A stretch of DNA of 64,000 nucleotides, from NCBI GenBank assembly GCA_048213135.1, contig PS015297.1, forward strand, positions 15,410 through 79,409, written 5' to 3'. Below are positions 55,241 to 64,000 of the stretch, one piece after another (positions within the stretch are counted from its first letter, which is position 1; every line of letters begins with the position of its first letter). The stretch comes from Reclinomonas americana ATCC 50394 (taxonomy: Eukaryota > Jakobida > Jakobea > Jakobida). The translations under genes and the position numbers were made by a program. A model generated the notes under the pieces. The model had not been told where the DNA came from and did not search any database. It saw only the letters and a program-made list of their open reading frames with translations.

Positions 55241-57598
55241 GATGATGGAGGCGAATGCACATGCTAATGCATTGGGCGAGCAGTGCGCGTCGCATATCGT
55301 GTCTCGCCAGTCGCAGTGTCGACGACGATTTGTCATTTGTCCGTCTAGTGGCTCGGGGAATGTGCTGCGTGTGAGACAAGAACCTCGGGTCATTCTCTCT
55401 CTCTCTCTCACACACACACTCACTCTCTCTCTCTCTCTTCACACGCACCCCACTCTCACTCTCTTTATGTCAATGATGTTGCTGTGAGGGCGTCTTGAAG
55501 CAGCTGCATTCTAGTGTCTCACGTGCATTGTCACCACGCATAGCACACTCGCTCACATGCACACCCGAAATGCGAATTCTCTCTCTCTCTCTCTCACTCT
55601 CTCTCCCCCCTCCCTCCCCTCCCTCACCCTTGCGCTATATCCATTCGCCTGTCGCAGCCTCTCTCTCTCTCTCCTCTCTCTCCCCTTCTCCCGTCCCCCC
55701 TTATTCTTCTCTCACCCTGGTGCTCATCCCGTTCGTCTCCCACAGCTTCTTCGGCGACGACCAACGCCGCCACCTCCATCTCGACTGTGACGGCGACGCT
55801 CAACGCGTCCGTCGACAACACGTCTGCTTCGCCGAGCAACAACTACTTTGAGCTGGCCGTCGATAGCACGGATTTCACCACGGCGTCGGTGGTCAGTACT
55901 TTTGCCGGCAGCATTGGAACGCACGCGTTCCAGAACGACGATCGACTGCATGCGACGTTTGATAGCCCTGTCGTTGAGTGTCACCTGCTGAAGATCATCA
56001 CGGGGATATTCGTTGTTGAATTCGAATCACTAACACACACACGCACACGTGTTGTGTGCGAGTAGGGGATGACGTCGGATGCACGCGGCAATCTATATGT
56101 CGCCGACTACCAGTTGCGTAGATGTCTGCATGTATTGCCGTGAGGATGATGCCTTGATTTGATGCTGACTTGTGCGGGCGTGCAGCAATCAATGCATTCG
56201 ATTCGTTGATATTCACTCGGGAGATGTGTCGACATACACGGGCGGATGTGGCCAGCCGTACGGCTACGTGAATGGCGGTCCCTCTGCTGCGCTTTTTTAC
56301 AAGTTGCGTTGATCGGCTCTTGTGTACGTGTGGGGTATTCTCTCTCACGGGGGCTTCACGATGCTGACGTCGACACGATGCTGCTACAAAACACAGTCCT
56401 GTGGGATTAGACATGGATCGGCAGACGACGACGCTCTATGTTGGTGATGTGCGTTCCTCACAGTGAGGCGTGAGCGCTATGTGTGGTATCTGTTCTGGCC
56501 TTCTCTAAGTGCGGTGCCTGCTGTCGTGTGGCTTGGTGGACCGTTTTGGTTGACGCCATTTCACTTTGTTTGTTGCGCTTTTATTATATCGTTCCTGATG
56601 CGCGGTTGAAGAGCTGTTTCATCTGTTCAACGTGCTATCGTCTCTCTCTCTCTCTCCCTCTCTCTCTCCCTCTGCTGTACGGCCAAGGCGATCGTACGTA
56701 CAGCAGACACACTCGTCTCTCTCTCTTTCCGTGGCGTGGCAGTTATCCTTATGACACTCGTCGTTCTATATNNNNNNNNNNNNNNNNNNNNNNNNNNNNN
56801 NNNNNNNNNNNNNNNNNNNNNNNNNNNNNNNNNNNNNNNNNNNNNNNNNNNNNNNNNNNNNNNNNNNNNNNNNNNNNNNNNNNNNNNNNNNNNNNNNNNN
56901 NNNNNNNNNNNNNNNNNNNNNNNNNNNNNNNNNNNNNNNNNNNNNNNNNNNNNNNNNNNNNNNNNNNNNNNNNNNNNNNNNNNNNNNNNNNNNNNNNNNN
57001 NNNNNNNNNNNNNNNNNNNNNNNNNNNNNNNNNNNNNNNNNNNNNNNNNNNNNNNNNNNNNNNNNNNNNNNNNNNNNNNNNNNNNNNNNNNNNNNNNNNN
57101 NNNNNNNNNNNNNNNNNNNNNNNNNNNNNNNNNNNNNNNNNNNNNNNNNNNNNNNNNNNNNNNNNNNNNNNNNNNNNNNNNNNNNNNNNNNNNNNNNNNN
57201 NNNNNNNNNNNNNNNNNNNNNNNNNNNNNNNNNNNNNNNNNNNNNNNNNNNNNNNNNNNNNNNNNNNNNNNNNNNNNNNNNNNNNNNNNNNNNNNNNNNN
57301 NNNNNNNNNNNNNNNNNNNNNNNNNNNNNNNNNNNNNNNNNNNNNNNNNNNNNNNNNNNNNNNNNNNNNNNNNNNNNNNNNNNNNNNNNNNNNNNNNNNN
57401 NNNNNNNNNNNNNNNNNNNNNNNNNNNNNNNNNNNNNNNNNNNNNNNNNNNNNNNNNNNNNNNNNNNNNNNNNNNNNNNNNNNNNNNNNNNNNNNNNNNN
57501 NNNNNNNNNNNNNNNNNNNNNNNNNNNNNNNNNNNNNNNNNNNNNNNNNNNNNNNNNNNNNNNNNNNNNNNNNNNNNNNNNNNNNNNNNNNNNNNNNN

Positions 57599-57631
<33 letters not shown>

Positions 57632-59346
57632 TCTCTCTCTCTCTCCTCTCTACCTCTCTCCTCTCCTCTCGTCTACTTCCTTTCCTTCTCTTACTTCTCT
57701 CGTCTCTCCTCCTCCTCCTCCTCCTCCTCCTCCTCCTCCTCCTCCTCCTCCTCCTCCTCCTCCTCCTCCTCCTCCTCCTCCTCCTCCTCCTCCTCCTCCT
57801 CCTCCTCTTCCTCCTCCTCTCTCTCTCTCTCACTGATCGCTGCCACCACCCAGGCCGACAACAACGCCGTTCGCTCGGTGACCTCTGATCGGACGACGTC
57901 CACCTTGGTGGACAACAGCACCAACTTGAATGGCTCGCCTGCGCTTGACAGTGTGTTCAATGTCGCCTTCGATTCGTCGTCGCAGAGTGTGTACTTTATC
58001 TCGTACAACACGCACACCATTCGGTACGTGTGATTGTGTGAATTCGCCCATCGACTGTATTTCGGATGTTCACTTGGTGGTCGGTGTATGTAGTCGCATC
58101 AAGAATGACGGAACTGGCGCGATGGTGTTCTGCGGACAGCACAATACGAGCGGAACAACCAATGGTGACTGTGGGACGGCCACGTTCACTCAGCCGTCTT
58201 CAATTGCGGTGGACCAGGCACGAAATGTGCTGTACGTTGGCTCCGGTACTAACATGGTCATTCGGCAAATCGATTTGGCTTCGAACCAAGTGACGACAAT
58301 TGCGGGCACTGGGGCGACTGGATCGGCGGACGGGTCTGCGCTGAGCGCGACGTTTCAGTCGACGATTAGCGTGGTTCTGGATGTCACGCGCGACGTGTTG
58401 TACGTTGGCGAACGCAACAACGGAAGTATCCGCCAACTTGACCTGTCGAGCGCGAACGTCTCGACCATTGTCAATGGACCGAGTGGCACTGTGAATGGCT
58501 CGCTTGCAAGTGCGCGATTCCAGTATGCGGTAAGCGATTCTCATCCATTTTGTGTTGGCTGATCTATGCTGTGACTCAACAGCAATCGATCTGACACTGT
58601 TCTGTTTGTGCAGTTCGGCATGGTCGTCAACGGTAATCGGTTGTACGTCACCGGTGAGCTGAGCAGAATGAAGAGGAGAGTGAGTAATCCATTGGTTGTG
58701 TAGTGCATCTGACGATGGTCTTTTGTGCAGACTTTTCCGGGAGTGTGATACATGTTATCAAGTTTCAACCATCGTCTACGCGGCTCACGGCATCGCCGAG
58801 CACCACCGGGGCCACCACTTCGGTGTCGGTATCCAAGGCTGTCTCGCAGCTCAACAGCGGAGCGACGTACTATTACCGTGCGGTGACCGTGCTCTCCGAC
58901 TCGACGGTGTTGAATGGGTCGACGCTGTCGTTCACAAGTGCGTCTCCGCCGAGCTTGTACATTTACTCGTGNNNNNNNNNNNNNNNNNNNNNNNNNNNNN
59001 NNNNNNNNNNNNNNNNNNNNNNNNNNNNNNNNNNNNNNNNNNNNNNNNNNNNNNNNNNNNNNNNNNNNNNNNNNNNNNNNNNNNNNNNNNNNNNNNNNNN
59101 NNNNNNNNNNNNNNNNNNNNNNNNNNNNNNNNNNNNNNNNNNNNNNNNNNNNNNNNNNNNNNNNNNNNNNNNNNNNNNNNNNNNNNNNNNNNNNNNNNNN
59201 NNNNNNNNNNNNNNNNNNNNNNNNNNNNNNNNNNNNNNNNNNNNNNNNNNNNNNNNNNNNNNNNNNNNNNNNNNNNNNNNNNNNNNNNNNNNNNNNNNNN
59301 NNNNNNNNNNNNNNNNNNNNNNNNTTGTGTAATACTTCTTCCTCTC

Positions 59347-59397
<51 letters not shown>

Positions 59398-59848
59398 CTT
59401 CTCGTGGATTCAACAGCTGCACTTGCGACGAGCAGCGCGGCGACTGCAGTGGCGACTTACACGGCGACTGTGAATGGGTCTATCACGAACAACTCGGGTG
59501 CCACTAGCAGCAACTTTTTCGAACTGGCGCGATCGAGCAGCGACTTCACGACTGTGTCATCGGTGACGACATATGCTGGTACCCTGAACACTCCTGGAAC
59601 TACCAATGGCCCACGCGCGAGTGCACTATTCAATGATCCGCGAGTTACGTCTCGACTGCCATTGCTGGCAGTTGTGTACGACCATGAATGATGTTTCTCC
59701 TGACACATGTGACGCATCGTGATGTGCTGGCACTGCAGGCTATTGTTGGCGACTCTGAGGGCAGTTTGTATCTGGTGGAATCAGGGTTGCGTGCTCGTGT
59801 CGTTTCGTGTTCGGCGAAGCTGTCGGTTTGTACGCTTACTGTCTTGCT

Positions 59849-59926
<78 letters not shown>

Positions 59927-61243
59927 TGTGTTGTTCTGTTCTCTCGAGTAGCAATAGCTGCATTCGATACATTGATGCGTCGTCCGGCATGGTGTCGACG
60001 TTTGCCGGCGTGTGTGGTGCAAGTGGTGCACTGGTGGATGGCGCGGCGTCTACGGCGCGGTTCAACAGGTGCGTGCGGGTTTGTGGTATCTGAAATCATT
60101 TCATTTGACTGACATGATGCCGATAATGCTTTGTGCTCGTGTGCAGTCCACGAGGCATCGCCATTGATCTGGAGTCGAGCACGCTGTTTGTTGCTGATGT
60201 GCGTGGGTTCATTATCTTCACATGCTTGCTTTCTCTCTCTTACAAACACTATGTACACGGCGTGCACTCTCCATTCCTGTCTCACCATCCTGTCGCTTTG
60301 GGACTTGGGATTCCCTTCGTTGCTGCATGATTTGTTCACCTCTGCTTGACTGAAGGTGTTGGCTATCAGTGTCTCTGTGAGCTCACTCTTCTTTCACCAC
60401 AGACCGCAAACAACGCACTTCGACGAGTGTCATCGACTGGGTACACGACGACGCTGGTCACAAGCAGTAGCGCCTCACCGGCTCCAGACTTCATCTACAG
60501 CGTTGTTTACGATGCGAGCAACCAGGTGTTGTACTTTTCCGAATTCAACCAACATACTGTGCGGTGAGTGGCGCGTGGAAAGTGAGCATGGTGCAATAGA
60601 GGAAAGATGTGACTTATGTATTACTGAGTTGCTCGGATAATAGTAGTATTTACCAGGTTGACTGCCTTCGTTGTGACTTTCGTTTTGTGGTAGTCTTCTT
60701 CCATTTTCTTTTTGCTGATGTGTCATTTGCATTTGCTGACTCTTGTTTGCTACCGGTCACAGGCGTGTGAACGTCGACGGCTCGTCCATCACCCTGCTGT
60801 GCGGTCAGTATGGTACTTCTGGTGCTGATGACGGCGACTGCTCGACTACTACACCAACTTTCAACGAACCCGCGGGACTGGTACTCGATCTGTCGGTCAA
60901 TATGCTATACGTGGGATCGAAGAGCGGACGCAAGGTTAGGCAGCTGGACTTGGCGGCGAGTCCCATCCAGCTTGGCACTCTTGTTGGCCAAAATACCAGT
61001 GGGTTCATCGTGGGTGCCGCTGCCGCTGCCCTGTTTGTGGAACCGCGCTCGCTATATCTGGACGAAGTGCGACGGATTCTGTACATTGGGGATTCTTCAG
61101 TGGGCATCAAGCAGCTCGATCTCACCACCATGATCGTGTCTGCTCTCACAATGCCTGCACTGGGTGCTCTCCCTGTCGATGGGCCAATGACAGATGCGAT
61201 TGTTGCCACACCGGTGCGTGTATACTGTGCTGAGTGTGTGTTG

Positions 61244-61275
<32 letters not shown>

Positions 61276-61339
61276 NNNNNNNNNNNNNNNNNNNNCGTAC
61301 GTACGTACGTACGTACGTACGTACGTACGTACGTACGTA

Positions 61340-61378
<39 letters not shown>

Positions 61379-61386
61379 TCGTCGTC

Positions 61387-61475
<89 letters not shown>

Positions 61476-63214
61476 TCTCTCTCGCGTGTTCGTTTGTCAA
61501 GTGCATTTGAATGCATGTGCGCGTGTATTTTTGCTTGCTTGTCTTTGAATGCTGTGCGCTTTCCCACCCGTGCACTGGCTGATTGCCGCATTGCGTGTTG
61601 CAATTTGTGTCACTTATCTGCTCAATTTTGCAGCATGGCATGTACTTGGCGCAAGGCAATCAACTCTATGTTACCGGTGAGTTGGGAAGTTCTTTTCTTG
61701 CACTTGATAGATAATGGAAACTGTGCGACTCATTGTGTTTCATTTGTATCAGAGTTTTCCGGTTTGACTGGAGTCGGTCACACGGTTCGATTGATCACGT
61801 TGCAGCCTGGGGAGTGCCGAATCACTGGTGGTCCATCGACGAGCGCGTCAGGATCGACCAGCAGCATCAGTGATGCACTGTCGCAGCTGACGCCTGGATC
61901 CGTCAGCTATTTCCGTGCAGTGACTGTGCTGTCGGATTCGACCGTGGTGGTTGGATCGACGCTGTCGTTCACGACGAGTTGCGTTGGCGATTGAGTGGTT
62001 CTCCTCTTGACTGTCATGGTTTCTGAATCCACTTCGCCTCGTCTTAGATGTTGCACCGTCCGTGACAAGCTTTTCGCCGAGCAGCATTATTGCGGAGACG
62101 AGTGGCGCGCAAATTGTGTTGACGGGCACGGCGTTGCAGGCAGCAGATGTAGTACAAGTGCAGATGGGAGCGGACTGCACGGGTGGCGGCACAGCACTGT
62201 CGTCGGTGTCTGTGACCGGGGATGGAATGACGAAGACGGTGCAGACGAACAGCCTGTCTCTGGCAGTGGGATCGTATGTTTTGTGGTGCGTTTTGTGACG
62301 GAGAGGAAGCAAGAGTGTGACAGTGAAGGAGTGCCGGAGATAGAAAGAAATGGGAAGGCGCGATGTACGAATGTTAGTGCCTGTTTCCCTGCGGTTTAGA
62401 AGAGAAAGGGAGCGAGCATAGGCGAATCATCGAATTTGATAGTTGTTGTTAGTAGTGGGTGTAGCTGTTCTCTAGAGTGTTTGTTTGTAAGCAATTGTGG
62501 TCTATGGAAAGTCATGGGAGAAAGATGAATGAGGGGCAGTTTGAAGGCTGGTATCGAGCCGAGTCGATATGAAACTGACTGCTTGATCTCAACAGCATCC
62601 AGTTTGGAGGAACGGGACTGTGGAGCACTGTGCCGGGGACGTTGTCTGTAGGTGAGCGTGTGTTGCGTGCGAGTTTGTGTATGCGCGCGTTTGCGTGCGA
62701 GTGTGTTTGTGCTTGTCAGACTATACAAGGCTCACGCTACTGTTGATGTTCGGCGCATGCAGTACCGTCTGCGGACTCGTACACACCGGCGAGCATCACG
62801 AGCGAGACGACGGGACAGAGTGTGACGGTGACCGGCCATGGTCTCACGGCCAGTGACGACGTGAAGCTTGTGTCTGGAACTGGGTGCTCTGGATCGCCGT
62901 CGTACAGCATGACGAGTGGATCGCTGGGCGGGTCAGCGGGTGCACGGACGTTGACGGTGACGACAAGTGATGTGAATCTGACGCCGGCGGGACAGTATTC
63001 TGTGTGGTATGTTTGCACCATGGGTGGTGGTTGTGGGTTGTTCTTGTCTCTTTGCACATACTGCTCTTGCTTGGAAAGGAAAAGTCGCATTGCCACTAAC
63101 TTGATGTGGTTGTGTGTGTGTGTGTTTTTCTTCGTGTTCTGTGTCCGACAACCATGCAGCTATCGATTCAACGGCACGGCGTCGTATGTGCAAGTGACAT
63201 CGACGCTGGTGACA
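54679..63214 (+). CDS. Secreted NHL-repeat / FN3-like / IPT-like protein with internal tandem duplication
   Basis: It starts with a clear signal peptide (MRLLTLSCVLLALLCAAC). Exons: 54679-54751; copy 1: 55746-55972, 56066-56112, 56186-56302, 56397-56448, 57854-58023, 58094-58529, 58614-58653, 58731-58937; copy 2: 59417-59643, 59739-59785, 59952-60068, 60147-60198, 60403-60563, 60763-61213, 61634-61676, 61753-61977; then 62048-62285, 62596-62651, 62763-63006, 63160-about 63214. NHL motifs: PSSIAVDQARNVLYVGSG, VIRQIDLASNQVTTIAGTG, RGIAIDLESSTLFVADTANN. Each copy ends with an FN3-like strand pair (YYYRAVTVLSDSTV, YFRAVTVLSDSTVV). Two IPT/TIG-like domains follow (SVTSFSPSSIIAETSGAQIV; ITSETTGQSVTVTGHGL). 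The 58972-59324 gap between copies could hide exons, so two separate genes cannot be excluded, but the flanking phases (1/1) join directly. The 3' end is lost in the gap after 63280. Likely an extracellular or cell-surface protein. Confidence 0.85.
56449..57853. repeat. NHL intron 5 with 827-N gap and CTC array
   Basis: N fills 56772-57598. CT then about 35 CTC units follow (57599-57830). Before the gap, 'cacactcgtctctctctctt' and 'ggcgtggcagttatcctt' repeat a sequence in intron 1 (about 54845-54895). Confidence 0.85.
58972..59324. other. Assembly gap between the two copies of the NHL unit
   Basis: 353 N. A CT microsatellite follows (59346-59395) directly before the first exon of copy 2. Confidence 0.95.
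59850..59930. repeat. GT microsatellite
   Basis: A (GT)n run lies inside the small intron 59786-59951 of the NHL gene. Confidence 0.92.
61246..61495. repeat. Compound microsatellite CT / CGTA / CGT / CT with 20-N gap
   Basis: (CT)n runs into N at 61276-61295, then (CGTA)n to 61342, (CGT)n to about 61388 and (CT)n again. It lies in the NHL intron 61214-61633. Confidence 0.92.
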
Positions 63215-63522
63215 GTCAGTTTCGTCATTGTATGGAAGCGGGGAGAGAGAGAAAGAGAAAGAGAGAGAGGGAGAGAGAAANNNNNNNNNNNNNNNNNNNN
63301 NNNNNNNNNNNNNNNNNNNNNNNNNNNNNNNNNNNNNNNNNNNNNNNNNNNNNNNNNNNNNNNNNNNNNNNNNNNNNNNNNNNNNNNNNNNNNNNNNNNN
63401 NNNNNNNNNNNNNNNNNNNNNNNNNNNNNNNNNNNNNNNNNNNNNNNNNNNNNNNNNNNNNNNNNNNNNNNNNNNNNNNNNNNNNNNNNNNNNNNNNNNN
63501 NNNNNNNNNNNNNNNNNNNNNN
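63215..63522. other. Gap region between convergent NHL genes
   Basis: A short GA tract (63240-63280) and then 242 N (63281-63522). The 3' ends of both NHL genes are missing here. Confidence 0.8.
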
Positions 63523-64000
63523 AACGTACAATCGATTGCCGGTGACAAGGAAGCCATACTGAACACAAAACAACGATGAGAGATACGGTGGTCACCCGCA
63601 CTTGAGACATATCAACCGAAATAAAACAGTGCTTACCGGATTCGGTATCCGCGCATTTGCAAGTGAACCGTACCGAAGACCGCCGCCCGAGAGGATAGTC
63701 GACACAGTCATACTCGATAGGTCGAGCTGCCGAATTCTGTTTAGTGAGCCTTCGCTAATGTACAACACATCGCGGTTGGCGTCGAAGCCAATATAGGGTG
63801 TCTGGAAGAATCTTGCGCTGAGTGCAGATCCGTCTGTCGATCCAGTGCTGCCAGTGCCCGCAATCGTCGTCACTTGATTCGTGGCAAGGTCAATTTGTCG
63901 AATTACCGGAGATAGTCCAGAAGAGCCCACATACAGCACATTGCGTGTTTGATCCAATGCAAGCGACATCGGGAGGTTGAACTTGGCTTGCGTCACACAA
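63523..64000 (-). CDS. NHL-repeat protein, inverted paralog, partial
   Basis: The exon 63637-64000 (open at the window edge) ends at donor GTAAGC and encodes NLPMSLALDQTRNVLYVGSS, VIRQIDLATNQVTTIAGTG and LNRIRQLDLSSMTVSTILSG. It corresponds exactly to the 58094-58529 exon of the plus-strand gene, including the phase-0 end and the GTAAGC donor. The next exon, 63523-63558 (partial), reads YGFLVTGNRLYV and matches the 58614-58653 exon. The rest lies in the N gap and beyond the window. The gene runs tail to tail with its paralog. Confidence 0.82.

Overview
The window is nuclear DNA of an intron-dense, unicellular-type eukaryote. About 108 introns can be placed in 14 gene models, and almost every model keeps one reading frame through all its junctions. 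The sequence is moderately GC-rich and full of polypurine/polypyrimidine microsatellites (CT, TTC, GA, CA). Many of these sit next to assembly gaps (runs of N). An exon of axonemal dynein light chain 1 suggests a flagellate, and an intronless bacterial-type D-Ala-D-Ala dipeptidase fits a bacterivore. I cannot name the phylum from this window alone.

Layout, left to right. 1-2.0 kb: CT-rich repeats holding the DNAL1-like gene (minus). 2.0-5.6 kb: RING/TRAF-zinc-finger gene (plus). 6.2-10.3 kb: Gln-rich nuclear protein (minus). 10.8-11.4 kb: VanX-type dipeptidase (minus). 11.4-16.3 kb: purine-rich, repeat-filled DNA with no gene seen. 16.3-20.2 kb: WD40 gene (plus), whose first intron carries copies of its own exon 1 end. 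20.9-22.1 kb: seven-repeat WD40 gene (minus). 22.1-25.8 kb: gene-poor stretch with possible degraded coding sequence. 25.8-28.9 kb: FYVE/PH gene (plus). 29.3-33.6 kb: 17-exon leucine-rich-repeat gene (plus). 33.8-42.9 kb: 31-exon, about 1454-residue modular protein (minus). 43.9-48.5 kb and 49.4-53.6 kb: divergent pair of MORN-containing paralogs. 54.7-63.2 kb: secreted NHL/IPT protein with an internal duplication (plus). 63.5-64.0 kb: edge of an inverted paralog of it (minus).

I see no operon-like functional linkage. Several genes suggest signalling and membrane traffic: RING/TRAF, FYVE/PH, WD40, LRR, a putatively myristoylated MORN protein and a secreted NHL/IPT protein. The most unusual items are the 31-exon protein with its repeated phase-1 exon module ('VPRP ... 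IPSG'), the exon-derived satellite in the WD40 intron, and long introns that are purine-rich after the donor and pyrimidine-rich before the acceptor. Frequent GTTGCG and GTGCGT donors are also notable. Coordinates of exon joins are my own readings from frame and splice-site logic. No transcript was available.
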